Positions 36,253-44,693 of a DNA stretch of 64,000 bases are shown one piece after another. The DNA is taken from contig NZ_CP051428.1 of assembly GCF_012676905.1 (NCBI RefSeq), forward strand, positions 2,628,001 to 2,692,000, written 5' to 3'. The number at the start of each line of letters is the position of its first letter. Positions within the stretch are counted from its first letter, which is position 1. The stretch comes from Paenibacillus albicereus. Its GTDB lineage: Bacteria; Bacillota; Bacilli; Paenibacillales; Paenibacillaceae. A model generated the notes under the pieces. That model did no database searches, was not told the DNA's origin, and saw only the letters and a list, made by a program, of their open reading frames with translations. A program made the position numbers and the translations under genes.

Positions 36253-36831
36253 TCAACGAAGCTTCTCCATTTCATTCGCCGCTTCGGCCTCGGCCTGAGG
36301 ATCGACCGTCGCGGAGGCATTGCCATATTCCTCGACCGCCTGCCAAGCTCCCGCATCGTCGAATCGGCCGGCATGCGACTGGCGGCCTTCGCCTGCCCCT
36401 TTGGGCGGAAGCGTCATGACCTGCTCCTCGACCGGGCGCTCGGGCGCCGGCTCCTGTTGCGGAACGTTCTGCACCGTATAGCGGGTCGATGGTATCGCCT
36501 CCAGACGCTCGAACGGAATGGGCTCGCCGGATTCGGCGTCGAGGCCGTACGTGCCGTCCTCCATCTGGCTCAGCGCCCGGTTCACTTGAGCCAGCTTCTT
36601 GCCGAGCTTCTCGTCGAGCGCCATGTCGCGCTCCCGCTCGAACGTCGTCGTCGCGGCATCGGCGGGATGGTTGTCATAGCTCGACAGCTCTCCGTCGGCC
36701 TCCTGCATCGTCGCCGGCCCGCCGTCCCCCGTCGTTTCGGCGTTCAGCTGAAAATGCGCTTCCAGCTCGGCTTTCTCCTCCAGAAGGGCGGCTTTCAGCT
36801 TCTCGATCTGCGATGGCTTCAAATGGTTCAT
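36253..36831 (-). CDS. YteA/DksA-like protein without zinc cysteines
   Basis: 192 aa of the Bacillus YteA type: an N-terminal coiled coil (LKPSQIEKLKAALLEEKAEL), the acidic box SSYDNHPADAATTTFERERD and a DksA/TraR-like finger region GTYGLDAESGEPIPFERLEA. In canonical DksA the finger has four cysteines; this sequence has none, so the fold must be kept without zinc. A possible secondary-channel RNA polymerase factor, often sporulation-linked. The Pro/Glu-rich tail (QNVPQQEPAPERPVEEQ) is an additional disordered arm. Confidence 0.82.
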   Translation of the reverse strand: MNHLKPSQIEKLKAALLEEKAELEAHFQLNAETTGDGGPATMQEADGELSSYDNHPADAATTTFERERDMALDEKLGKKLAQVNRALSQMEDGTYGLDAESGEPIPFERLEAIPSTRYTVQNVPQQEPAPERPVEEQVMTLPPKGAGEGRQSHAGRFDDAGAWQAVEEYGNASATVDPQAEAEAANEMEKLR

Positions 36832-36869
36832 ATCGGCTTCCTCCTAAGCGTTCGTGTAGGTTTGTCTAC

Positions 36870-37652
36870 CTATACCCTTGGAGGACGGCCGATGAAGCAC
36901 GACCCGGCCGATTCGAAGCCGAGGTTGGCCGGAACGCTCTCCTCCTGCCAGCCGCCGTCCGGATCGAGCAGCAGCGCGTTCAGCTGATAGCCGTAGGCGC
37001 AGCCGCCGTCGATGCCGAGCTTGTCGCCCGCGTTCCAGACACCTGCGCCGTCTTGCAGCTTGCGCGTCTGCGTATGGCCGAACACGACCGTTTTCCCGGC
37101 AGCGACCGGATGGCGCAAGAACGGCTCGCGAACCGTGTAGAACATCGGCGCAGGCTGCTTTTTCCAGCGCTTGCCCCAGGCGGGATCGAGCCCTGCATGC
37201 GCATAGATGCGGAGGTCATCCTCCGCGTACAGCTCCAATCCCTGAAGCAGCCTCACATGCTCGGGATGCCGCCGCCGGATGAGGCGCAGCGCGTCGTCGA
37301 GCTCGCCCGGCGTCCAGCTGTGCTCCTGCGGCCAGCCGCCGTAGCTCGACAGCGCCGCTTTGCCCCCATGCTCGAGAAAGCTGCGCGCCAGCCCCGGGTG
37401 CCCGGTCTTGATGAGCTCCAGGAACCGGTGATCGTGATTGCCCTTGAGCAGCACGACGCTCTTCCCGCCCTCGGCCTTGAGCCGGATCAGGGCGTCCAGC
37501 GCCCCCTTGCTGTCCGGCCCTCGCCCGACGTAGTCGCCCAGGAGCAGGAGCCGATCCGCCGCCGGCTCGTAGCCGACCTTGCCGAGCAGCCGGCGAAGCG
37601 CATCCGGACAGCCGTGGATGTCGCTGATCGCGATCGTCCTTCCCATCCCCAT
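36870..37652 (-). CDS. Metallophosphoesterase, Ser/Thr protein phosphatase-like
   Basis: About 260 aa. Calcineurin-fold metal motifs: ISDIHGCPDAL (DxH), LLGDYVGRGPDS (GDxxDRG variant with Val for Asp), LKGNHDHRF (GNHD), a central YAHAGLDP and VFGHTQ. The GDYVGRG variant occurs in PrpE/ApaH-like bacterial phosphatases. Substrates could be phosphoproteins or dinucleoside polyphosphates. The second ATG (37652) is used, eight bases from AAAGGAG. Confidence 0.87.
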   Translation of the reverse strand: MGMGRTIAISDIHGCPDALRRLLGKVGYEPAADRLLLLGDYVGRGPDSKGALDALIRLKAEGGKSVVLLKGNHDHRFLELIKTGHPGLARSFLEHGGKAALSSYGGWPQEHSWTPGELDDALRLIRRRHPEHVRLLQGLELYAEDDLRIYAHAGLDPAWGKRWKKQPAPMFYTVREPFLRHPVAAGKTVVFGHTQTRKLQDGAGVWNAGDKLGIDGGCAYGYQLNALLLDPDGGWQEESVPANLGFESAGSCFIGRPPRV

Positions 37653-37780
37653 CGCCATCTCTCCTTTTTCGCCGTCGAATTCTCGAAAAGCCGTTTTCGT
37701 TGCAGAGGCATGCGATCCTTGCTAGAATACGAGTCGATGCCTGTCCACAGGCGGTTACGGGAAAGGATGGATCCAACTTG

Positions 37781-38224
37781 ATGCAAGCCATCGTAGTGAA
37801 AACGCCCGATCAGCTGGCCCAGTGCCTCGCGATCCGCAAGGAAGTATTCGTCCTCGAGCAGGGGGTCTCCCCCGAGGAAGAGTGGGACAGCTACGACGCC
37901 GCCCCGGACCGATGCCTTCACCTGCTGCTCCTCGACGAGGACGGCGCCACGGTTGGCACCGGACGGGTCAAGCCGTTCGAGGAAGGCATGGCCAAGCTTC
38001 AGCGCATCGCCGTTCGAGCCGAGCGGCGAGGCCGCGGCACGGGCGCCGCGCTCGTGCGGGCGATGGAACAAGCCGCCCGCGAGCAAGGCTACGGCGGCGC
38101 CGTGCTGGACGCCCAGGTCCAGGCCGAAGGGTTTTACGCCAAGCTCGGCTACGCGCCGGTCTCTCCGGACATCTTCCTCGATGCAGGCATTCCGCATGTG
38201 CGCATGTCCCGCACCTGGAGCTAG
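37781..38224 (+). CDS. GNAT-family acetyltransferase (ElaA-like)
   Basis: 147 aa. Strand-turn elements include VFVLEQGVSPEEEWDSYD, typical of ElaA/PhnO-type GNATs, then LQRIAVRAERRGRGTGAALV, the acetyl-CoA loop, and AEGFYAKLGY. The ATG lies after AAAGGATGG with a long spacing; an in-frame TTG directly before it is an alternative. Its stop lies one base from the stop of the convergent gene with no terminator between. Confidence 0.85.
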   Translation: MQAIVVKTPDQLAQCLAIRKEVFVLEQGVSPEEEWDSYDAAPDRCLHLLLLDEDGATVGTGRVKPFEEGMAKLQRIAVRAERRGRGTGAALVRAMEQAAREQGYGGAVLDAQVQAEGFYAKLGYAPVSPDIFLDAGIPHVRMSRTWS

Positions 38225-38225
38225 A

Positions 38226-38498
38226 TCAGCCTTCGGGCGCGTAGGAGGAGCGGGCGGCCTCGACGAGCGCTTCGTACATCTCGTCGTTCTCCTCCAGCTC
38301 CTCCTCCACCTGCTCGATCTCCTCTTCGGGGCCGGCCTCGTTCAGGAAGAACAGGCCGTACGCCCAGTCCTTGCCCTTCTTGCTCTGCAGAGCGATTTCA
38401 TAGGGCTTCTTATGCCCCGATACCTCGAAGTGCACCTTGCCGACGAATCCGTCTTCTTCCGTGCGGGCCATTTCCGCGTGAATCAGCTTCCATTCCAT
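38226..38498 (-). CDS. Small acidic hypothetical protein
   Basis: 90 aa from the ATG after GGAGG. The first 60 residues are beta-rich (KLIHAEMARTEEDGFVGKVHFEV, WAYGLFFLNE), the last 30 strongly acidic (EEEIEQVEEELEENDEM). No known family is recognised. It is convergent with the GNAT gene and separated from it by a single base. Confidence 0.62.
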   Translation of the reverse strand: MEWKLIHAEMARTEEDGFVGKVHFEVSGHKKPYEIALQSKKGKDWAYGLFFLNEAGPEEEIEQVEEELEENDEMYEALVEAARSSYAPEG

Positions 38499-38553
38499 GC
38501 CTCTTGTCCTCCCAAGCTCGAATAGACCTATCATACTCGATTCCGGGTGAATG

Positions 38554-38577
38554 AAAAAGCTTCGCCAAAGGCGAAGC
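38554..38577 (-). terminator. Terminator of the macro-domain gene
   Basis: GCTTCGCC-TTT-GGCGAAGC then TTTTT on the minus strand. It overlaps the first of two tandem repeats. Confidence 0.78.
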
Positions 38578-38635
38578 CCGATAAGGGTACGTTATTCGCC
38601 AACGGCGAAGCCCGATAAGGGTACGTTATTCGCCA
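38570..38635. repeat. Two 32-bp direct repeats, period 34 bp
   Basis: Identical copies at 38570-38601 and 38604-38635, each beginning GGCGAAGCCCGATAAGG and ending in TATTCGCCA. TTCGCC/GGCGAA dyads occur at each junction, so the unit can fold into short hairpins. Confidence 0.9.
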
Positions 38636-38639
38636 GAAC

Positions 38640-39197
38640 TCAGCTCGACGTGTACGCCAGCTTGATCTGCTTGCCCAGCTCCCGGCAGTCTTCCTCGTCG
38701 GAGCAGACGAAGCTGACGCGCCTGATCGACGTATCCGGATGCGATTTCAAATAGTCCGATACCGCAGCGAAAGCGATCGCGGCCGCCCGGTCCTTCGGAA
38801 AGCCGCAAAGACCGGTGCTGAGCGCAGGAAAGGCGATGCTGGTGGCGCTTTTCTCCTCGGCCAGCTCCATCGAGCGGCCGTAGCAGGACTCCAGCAGCTT
38901 GTCCTCCCCGGTGCCGCCGCCCTGCCAGATCGGTCCGACGGCATGGATGACGTAGGCGGCCGGCAGCTTGCCCGCCGTCGTCATGACCGCATCGCCCGGA
39001 TCGCAGCCACCCCGCTCGTTGCGGACGAGCGTCAGCTCGTCATGAATGGCGATGCCTCCCGCATGTAGGATCGCCCCGTCCGTGCCGCCCTTCAAGCTCG
39101 AGTTGGCCGCGCTGACCAAAATGTCGGCCTCGGCCTGAGTCAAGTCCCCTTGCAGCGCCTCCAGCAGCGTCGAATTGATTTGAATCGTCATCTTCAT
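38640..39197 (-). CDS. Macro-domain ADP-ribose hydrolase (MacroD-like)
   Basis: 185 aa single macro domain. VSAANSSLKGGTDGAILHAGG holds the Asn and Gly-rich ADP-ribose loop; PALSTGLCGFPKDRAA is the phosphate-binding loop 2; VIHAVGPIWQGG follows the core strand. MacroD proteins hydrolyse O-acetyl-ADP-ribose and mono-ADP-ribosyl-acidic residues. No sirtuin or ADP-ribosyltransferase gene lies beside it. It ends next to tandem repeats that carry its terminator. Confidence 0.92.
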   Translation of the reverse strand: MKMTIQINSTLLEALQGDLTQAEADILVSAANSSLKGGTDGAILHAGGIAIHDELTLVRNERGGCDPGDAVMTTAGKLPAAYVIHAVGPIWQGGGTGEDKLLESCYGRSMELAEEKSATSIAFPALSTGLCGFPKDRAAAIAFAAVSDYLKSHPDTSIRRVSFVCSDEEDCRELGKQIKLAYTSS

Positions 39198-39257
39198 CCC
39201 GCCTCCCGCTTGTCTGTTACCCCTATTTGGACGCAGCGGCGACGGCTGAATCGCGCA

Positions 39258-39710
39258 TCAGTGCGAACCCGGCAACGGCTCGATCCGGCTGGCCAGCCAA
39301 GGATAAAGGCGAGCTCCCGTGCTGGACACGGCGAGAACGTACTCGATGCTGGAGCTGCGGCTCGTCAGCCTGACCCAGTCGCCCCAGGTCGGCAAGGGCT
39401 GGTCCGGCAGCGGCGGCACCGGAGAGACGTACAGGTCGGCATAGTCGAACCGGAACGTCAGCGTCCGGTTCAGTCCGTAAAACTGGAATACCGCCACGGA
39501 GGAGAAGGTCGGTCGCAGCGGCTCGAATTCCAGTTCGCGCTCTCCCAAGCTCAGCTGACCGAATGCCTCGAACGGAATCGGCACCTTGCGCAGCAGCAGG
39601 CGCATGCGGGGGAACGACGGGTCGCGCTGCCGCTCGGCCAGCGAGCATTCCCTCCGGTAGCGCCTCAGCAGCCCGGGCCCGGCGACCCAGACGGCGTTGA
39701 ATCGGATCAT
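39258..39710 (-). CDS. Hypothetical protein
   Basis: 150 aa; GGAGGAGGTG lies close to the ATG. It is beta-rich with many Arg and Pro: MRLLLRKVPIPFEAFGQLSLGERELEFEP and RFDYADLYVSPVPPLPDQPLPTW. No membrane segment and no recognised family; the pattern of short strands suggests a PH-like or lipocalin-like small domain, but this is a guess. Confidence 0.58.
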   Translation of the reverse strand: MIRFNAVWVAGPGLLRRYRRECSLAERQRDPSFPRMRLLLRKVPIPFEAFGQLSLGERELEFEPLRPTFSSVAVFQFYGLNRTLTFRFDYADLYVSPVPPLPDQPLPTWGDWVRLTSRSSSIEYVLAVSSTGARLYPWLASRIEPLPGSH

Positions 39711-39878
39711 CGCGCACCTCCTCCCCGTTCCGTCCCGCGCCTGGCGGCGCTGCCGCCAAGGGACGCGCAGCTGATCCATCCTATCGGCCGGAGGCGGAAA
39801 TTATGCCTTCCAAGCCGGTGGTTCTGCGGAAGGAATTCGCCGGCGGACGGGGAACATGACTGCTTGGGGACGGAACGC

Positions 39879-39907
39879 AAAAAAATCCTACCCGCATGCG
39901 GGAAGGA
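39879..39907 (-). terminator. Terminator-like hairpin facing minus
   Basis: TCCTACCCGCATGCGGGAAGGA then seven T on the minus strand. No clear minus-strand gene lies just upstream; it may block antisense transcription entering from the HelD side. Confidence 0.65.
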
Positions 39908-39937
39908 TTGAATCGGGACGGCGTCCCGTAGTAAACT
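39908..39937 (+). promoter_or_regulatory. Candidate promoter of helD
   Basis: -35 TTGAAT (39908-39913), 18-bp spacer containing the dyad GGGACGGCGTCCC, -10 TAAACT (39932-39937). Confidence 0.45.
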
Positions 39938-39946
39938 GAGGAAGTC

Positions 39947-39976
39947 ATGCAAAAAATAGAGCGATATTCAGGGTAG
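39947..39976 (+). CDS. Nine-residue leader peptide frame MQKIERYSG
   Basis: ATG with GAGGAAG five to nine bases upstream, nine codons and TAG, in the helD leader. Its stop overlaps the left arm of the AT-rich inverted repeat. Proposed as a translated leader; it could equally be chance. Confidence 0.3.
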   Translation: MQKIERYSG

Positions 39977-40000
39977 TAAAATTCTATTCTATTTTACTAC
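39973..40000. promoter_or_regulatory. Inverted repeat GTAGTAAAAT-n8-ATTTTACTAC
   Basis: Perfect 10-bp arms, 76 bp before the helD start. AT-rich in a GC-rich region, so it stands out as either an operator or an RNA hairpin in the leader. Confidence 0.7.
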
Positions 40001-40075
40001 AATAGCGGCCTTCTGTCAAGCTTCGATCCGCAGCTGGGACAGGCCGGTGCGACGAATGAAAGGATGTGTCCCTCC

Positions 40076-42424
40076 ATGGATGCTGGCGAATGGAAAAAGG
40101 AACAGGCTCGAGTCGACGCGGTCCGCGGGCAGCTGAAGAAGCGGATCGCCCGCGACGAGCCGATCGTCTCGGAGCTGAAGGCGCAGGTCGTCGGAATCCG
40201 TTCGGAGTTCTGGGACGACGTGACCGTCAACCTGGCGGAGAGCGACGACCGGATCGAGACGGCGGTCAGCATGAAGCAGCAGGCCGAGGTGCTGTCCGAG
40301 CGGGAGCGGAGCCATCGCGCGCTGCGCAGCGGCCTGCAGAAAATGCGCCGCCTGCTGCCCGCTCCGTACTTCGGACGCATCGATCTCGTCGAGGAAGGAA
40401 CGGACGGAACGCCTGAGCAGGCGTATGTCGGCGTAGCCTCCTTCCTCGCGGACGATGGGGAGACGTTCCTCGTCTATGACTGGAGGACGCCGATCGCGAG
40501 CCTCTACTACGACTACGGCCCCGGCGCGGTGCGCTACGAGACGCCGGGAGGCGAGATTGCCGGAGAGATGACGCTCAAGCGCCAGTTCTCCATCCGCGAA
40601 GGCCGCATCCGCTCCATGTTCGACACGGGCATGACGATCGGCGACGAGCTGCTGCAGGACGTGCTGAGCCGCACGTCCAGCTCGCAGATGCAGGCGATCG
40701 TCGGCACGATCCAGCAGGATCAGAACGCGATCATCCGCAACGACCGGGCGCGGCTCTTGATCGTGCAGGGAGCGGCGGGCAGCGGCAAGACGTCGGCCGC
40801 CCTGCAGCGCGTGGCTTACCTGCTCTACAAGCATCGGTCCCGCATTTCCGCCGAGCAGATGGTGCTCTTCTCCCCCAACCCGATGTTCAGCAGCTATATC
40901 TCGTCCGTCCTGCCGGAGCTTGGCGAGGAGAACATCAAGCAGACGACGTTCCAGGACTATCTGGAGCTGCGCCTCGGCCGCCGCTACGAGCTGGAGGACG
41001 CCGCCGAGCAGCTTGAAGCCGTGCTCGCAGGGCCGGAGGCAGACGACTCGATCCGGCTGCGCGCCGCTTCCATCTCCTGCAAGAGCTCCGTGCGGTTCCT
41101 GGAGCGGATTGAGGCGTTCGCCAGCGGACTGCTCCGCTCCGGCATGCGCTTCAAGGGCTTCCGCCTGCGCGGCCGCGTCGTTGTCGGGCGCAGCCAGCTG
41201 ACGGAGCGCTTTTACGCCATGGACGCCTCCATCCGGCTGCCCAATCGGATCGAGCTGCTCAAGGAATGGCTGCTCGAGGAGCTCGAGCGGCTGGAGACGG
41301 CGGAGCGGGAAGCCGACTGGGTGCGCGAGGAGATCGAGTTTCTCGACGACGACCAGTATCGGAAGATCCACAAGACGCTGCGCCGGCAGCGGGCCGGGGC
41401 CGACGAGGAGGAGAGCGTGCTGGAGGAGCGGCTGCTGCGGACCGAGGTGGCCCGCCGGGCGTTCCGTCCGCTGCGACGCCTGGCCGAAAGCCTCGCCTGG
41501 ATTGACGCCGCCGGCCTGTACAAGGACCTGTTCCGCGGCGAGCAGGCGGAGAATGCGGCGGAGGAGCGCTGGAGCGAGATCGCAGCCCGCACGCTTTCGG
41601 CGCTGGACGACGGCCGCCTGCTCCATGAAGACGCCGCCCCGCTGCTTTATTTGACCGAGCTCGTGCAGGGCTTCCGCATGAACACGTCGATCCGGTACGT
41701 CATCGTGGATGAAGCGCAGGATTTTTCGCCGTTCCAATTCCACTTCCTCAAGCGGCTGTTCCCGATGGCGAAGATCACGGCGCTCGGAGACTTCAACCAA
41801 GCGATCTTCGCCCACTCCACGGAGCTTGCGGCCAGCGCATGGCTGCAGCGGCTATATGGTCCCGACCAGACGGAAACGATCGTGCTGCGCCGCAGCTACC
41901 GCTCGACCCGGCCGATCGTCGAATTCACCCGCTCGCTGCTGCCGGACGGCACCGCGATCGAGCCGTTCGACCGGCCGGGCGAGCTGCCCGTGCTCGTCCG
42001 CGCCGGCAGCGCCGAGGAGCGCGACCGGCTGCTCGGCGCCGACCTGCTGAAGCTGGCGGCAGGCGAAGCGGCTTCGATCGCGGTCATCTGCCGGACCGAA
42101 GGGGAATCGCAGTCCGCTTGGGAAGCGCTGCGGGCGATTCCGGGCCTCGAGAGCTTGAAGCGGGTGACCAAGGATACGGCCAAGTTCGAAAGCGGCATGC
42201 TCGTCATCCCGGCCTATCTGGCCAAAGGCGTCGAATTCGACGCCGTGCTGCTCTACGACGCGAGCGCGGACGCTTACGGCGAGGAGCGCCTGCGCAAGCT
42301 GTTCTATACGGCCTGCACGCGCGCCATGCACGTGCTGCGCCTGTATGCGGCCGGAGCGGCATCGCCGTTCTTCGCCGATGCTTCTCCCGGCAGCTTCCGC
42401 GTCGTCGAGCCTGCCCGTCCCTGA
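40076..42424 (+). CDS. helD: HelD-type RNA polymerase recycling helicase
   Basis: 782 aa. An N-terminal coiled coil (about 5-90) of the kind that enters the RNA polymerase secondary channel precedes the UvrD-like motor: Walker A QGAAGSGKTSAAL (about 225-237), motif II VIVDEAQDFSP (about 540), RRSYRSTRPI, and motif V/VI AKGVEFDAVLLYDASADAYG and LFYTACTRAMHVL. In Bacillus, HelD evicts stalled RNA polymerase; in mycobacteria homologues protect from rifampicin. The ATG at 40076 is used because AAAGGA lies eight bases upstream; an in-frame ATG 12 bp earlier overlaps that site. It has a second paralogue at the window end. Confidence 0.92.
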   Translation: MDAGEWKKEQARVDAVRGQLKKRIARDEPIVSELKAQVVGIRSEFWDDVTVNLAESDDRIETAVSMKQQAEVLSERERSHRALRSGLQKMRRLLPAPYFGRIDLVEEGTDGTPEQAYVGVASFLADDGETFLVYDWRTPIASLYYDYGPGAVRYETPGGEIAGEMTLKRQFSIREGRIRSMFDTGMTIGDELLQDVLSRTSSSQMQAIVGTIQQDQNAIIRNDRARLLIVQGAAGSGKTSAALQRVAYLLYKHRSRISAEQMVLFSPNPMFSSYISSVLPELGEENIKQTTFQDYLELRLGRRYELEDAAEQLEAVLAGPEADDSIRLRAASISCKSSVRFLERIEAFASGLLRSGMRFKGFRLRGRVVVGRSQLTERFYAMDASIRLPNRIELLKEWLLEELERLETAEREADWVREEIEFLDDDQYRKIHKTLRRQRAGADEEESVLEERLLRTEVARRAFRPLRRLAESLAWIDAAGLYKDLFRGEQAENAAEERWSEIAARTLSALDDGRLLHEDAAPLLYLTELVQGFRMNTSIRYVIVDEAQDFSPFQFHFLKRLFPMAKITALGDFNQAIFAHSTELAASAWLQRLYGPDQTETIVLRRSYRSTRPIVEFTRSLLPDGTAIEPFDRPGELPVLVRAGSAEERDRLLGADLLKLAAGEAASIAVICRTEGESQSAWEALRAIPGLESLKRVTKDTAKFESGMLVIPAYLAKGVEFDAVLLYDASADAYGEERLRKLFYTACTRAMHVLRLYAAGAASPFFADASPGSFRVVEPARP

Positions 42425-42486
42425 GCGAACGTCACGTCCCGGTCCGGCATAGGATGCTTTAGCCTAACCGCGAAAGGACCGATCCT

Positions 42487-43932
42487 ATGGACGTCACCGC
42501 CGGTTCCATCCACTGGCTTTACCTCTTTTTCGTCGGCGCCATCATCGTCCTGCTCACTCTCCGCCGCGATACGACGATCGCCTGCCTGCTCGGCATCGGC
42601 GCGATCGGCTGGATCGCCTCCGGAACGGCTAGCGGCGCCGTCGGCGGCCTGTTCAACAGCTTGATCTACGCGATCAAGGAGCTGTCAAGCACGATCCTCA
42701 TCATCTCGATCATCGTGGCGATGAGCCGCCTGCTCGTCGCCACCGGCATCAACGAGATCATGGTCTCCCCCTTCGCCCGCCTGCTGCGGACGCCCGCGAT
42801 GGCGTACTGTGGCATCGGCCTCATCATGATGACGGTCAGCTTTTTCTTCTGGCCTTCGCCGGCCGTTGCCCTGATCGGCGCCGTGCTGCTGCCGGTCGCG
42901 CTCCGGGTCGGCCTGCCGGCGCTCGGAGCGGCGATGGCGATGAACCTGTTCGGCCACGGCATCGCCCTGTCCGGCGATTACGTCATCCAGGGCGCGCCCA
43001 AGCTGACCGCGGACGCGGCCGGCATCGGCGTCGCCCAGGTCATGGAGGCGAGCGTGCCGCTCGTCATCGTCATGGGCGTTGCGACGACGGTAGCCGCGTT
43101 CTGGCTCATGCAGCGCGATAGGAAGACCGGCGCGTGGCGCGACGGGCTCGTGCAGCCGGGTGCCGGGTCGCTGTTCGGCGCGCCGGAAGAAGGCGGCGCG
43201 GACGCACGTCCCGAAGAAGCCGGCGACAACGCCGGCAAGGCGCTGCCGCTTGCGGCAAAGCGCGCGGCAGCGATCGCCATCCCGCTGCTGTTCGCCCTCG
43301 ATGTCTATCTCCTGTTCCGCCTCGACCTGCAAGGAGGAGACGCCACCGCCTTGATCGGAGGCACCGCCGCCCTCATCGTCGCGGCACTGTCGCTGCTCGC
43401 CCATCGCGGGCGCGGCCTGGAACGGTCCACGACGTATCTGGTGGAGGGCTTCACGTTCGGCTTCAAGGTGTTCGGCCCCGTCATCCCGATCGCCGCTTTT
43501 TTCTATCTCGGCGACTCGGCGCTGCCGGCGCTGTTCGGCGATTCCGCCTTGCCTGCGGGCTCTCACGGCATCGTCAACGATCTCGGCGCTTTGCTGGCCC
43601 ATTCGGTGCCGGTCAGCGGAGCGGTCGCGGCGGCCACGCTCGCCGCCGTCGGCGCCATCACCGGCCTCGACGGATCCGGCTTCTCGGGCATCTCCCTCGC
43701 CGGATCGGTCGCCAGCCTGTTCGGCACGGCGCTCGGCCACGGGACCGACGTGCTGACGGCGCTCGGCCAGATCGCCGCCATCTGGGTCGGCGGAGGCACG
43801 CTCATTCCTTGGGCGCTCATCCCGGCGGCGGCGATCTGCGGCGTCAGCCCGTTCGAGCTCGCGCGGCGCAACCTGAAGCCGGTGGCGTTCGGACTCGTCG
43901 TCACCACGATCGTCGCCATTTTCCTCCTCTAG
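42487..43932 (+). CDS. Multi-span permease, ion-transporter superfamily-like
   Basis: 481 aa with about 11-12 transmembrane helices and a cytoplasmic loop of about 45 residues (QRDRKTGAWRDGLV ... RPEEAGDNAG). Two related helical halves contain small-residue motifs (FGHGIALSGDYVIQGAPKL, then GAITGLDGSGFSGISLAGS). The layout and glycine-rich re-entrant segments are those of Na+/organic-acid or GntP/CitM-like carriers. Substrate unknown. It is 62 bp after helD on the same strand and may share its transcript. Confidence 0.75.
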   Translation: MDVTAGSIHWLYLFFVGAIIVLLTLRRDTTIACLLGIGAIGWIASGTASGAVGGLFNSLIYAIKELSSTILIISIIVAMSRLLVATGINEIMVSPFARLLRTPAMAYCGIGLIMMTVSFFFWPSPAVALIGAVLLPVALRVGLPALGAAMAMNLFGHGIALSGDYVIQGAPKLTADAAGIGVAQVMEASVPLVIVMGVATTVAAFWLMQRDRKTGAWRDGLVQPGAGSLFGAPEEGGADARPEEAGDNAGKALPLAAKRAAAIAIPLLFALDVYLLFRLDLQGGDATALIGGTAALIVAALSLLAHRGRGLERSTTYLVEGFTFGFKVFGPVIPIAAFFYLGDSALPALFGDSALPAGSHGIVNDLGALLAHSVPVSGAVAAATLAAVGAITGLDGSGFSGISLAGSVASLFGTALGHGTDVLTALGQIAAIWVGGGTLIPWALIPAAAICGVSPFELARRNLKPVAFGLVVTTIVAIFLL

Positions 43933-43962
43933 CGCTCCCTGCAGCGCCGATAGGATCGCCAA

Positions 43963-43993
43963 AAGACGAAGCGGCCGGCGGCCGCTTCGTCTT
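43963..43993. terminator. Hairpin between convergent genes
   Basis: Perfect 14-bp stem AAGACGAAGCGGCC / GGCCGCTTCGTCTT with a 3-nt loop. Confidence 0.75.
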
Positions 43994-44097
43994 GGTTCCG
44001 TCCAGCTATCGGAGTGGGCCTGCGCGGCGATTGGCCGTCCGCGGCCTCCGCCTTGCAGGCTTGCCCAGGCCGGACGGCCGTTCCGCCAAGCGCCGGT

Positions 44098-44508
44098 TCA
44101 GACTGCCATCGCCATGCAAGCCCGGGAGCAGGCGCGGCAGGCTTCGGCGCAAGCTTGGCAGTGGTCATGGTCATGCTTCGCGCACTCTTCGGCGCAAAGG
44201 TCGCAGGCTTGGGCGCACAGCAGCATGAACTCCTTGACGAAGGGACTGTTGCGCGTCATCATCTGGATGGCCATGCCGCATAGATCGGCGCAGTCGCGGT
44301 CGAGCCGGATGCACGCCTTCATCATCGCGGCGTGCTCCTCCTCCAGGCAGGCGTCCAGACAGTGGTTGCAGGCGGAGATGCAGGCGAGACAGGCGTCCAA
44401 GCATTCCTTCATCTTGCGCTCCATCTCCGTCGCGTCCATCGCCGCTCCTTGACCGGTGCCGCCCGCCATCGTTCCGTTCATCGGGTCCATCGTTTCGTTC
44501 GATTCCAT
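44098..44508 (-). CDS. Four-helix Cys-rich copper storage protein (Csp-like)
   Basis: 136 aa. After a Met/Gly-rich disordered start (about 25 aa) come four helices with regular cysteines, for example CLDACLACISACNHCLDACL and CQACAEACRACSRACMAMA. I count 18 cysteines, the number expected for Csp3-type tetramers that bind many Cu(I) ions in the helix core. There is no signal peptide, which fits a cytosolic Csp3. A CsoR repressor lies 13 kb upstream in the window. GGGAG is ten bases before the ATG. Confidence 0.9.
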   Translation of the reverse strand: MESNETMDPMNGTMAGGTGQGAAMDATEMERKMKECLDACLACISACNHCLDACLEEEHAAMMKACIRLDRDCADLCGMAIQMMTRNSPFVKEFMLLCAQACDLCAEECAKHDHDHCQACAEACRACSRACMAMAV

Positions 44509-44693
44509 TGTTGATCGCTCCCTTTCGGATTGGGTTCCCTGGTCCCTGCGTCCAGGCTCCAGCATGCCTCTCGTCCTTCTATACCCGGTTCGGGATCGTT
44601 CGCATCGCGAACTTCATCTCTCACCGCTAAAGTTTCTCGATCGGGTAAACGGGTGAAAAGAGAGCAGAACGAACGACAAGGGAGGAACCGAAC

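Larger units (their letters stand above)
39711..40075. other. 365-bp intergenic control region upstream of helD
   Basis: No long gene. It contains a minus-strand terminator-like hairpin (39879-39907), a candidate promoter (39908-39937), a nine-codon leader frame (39947-39976) and an AT-rich inverted repeat (39973-40000), described separately. Confidence 0.6.

Noticed and set aside
38570-38635. Possible CRISPR repeats
   Set aside because: Only two copies with a 2-bp gap, no unique spacers and no cas genes.
39707-39952. An 81-aa minus-strand frame ahead of the hypothetical at 39.3 kb
   Set aside because: It runs through a terminator hairpin and has an Arg/Gly-rich end with no ribosome site.
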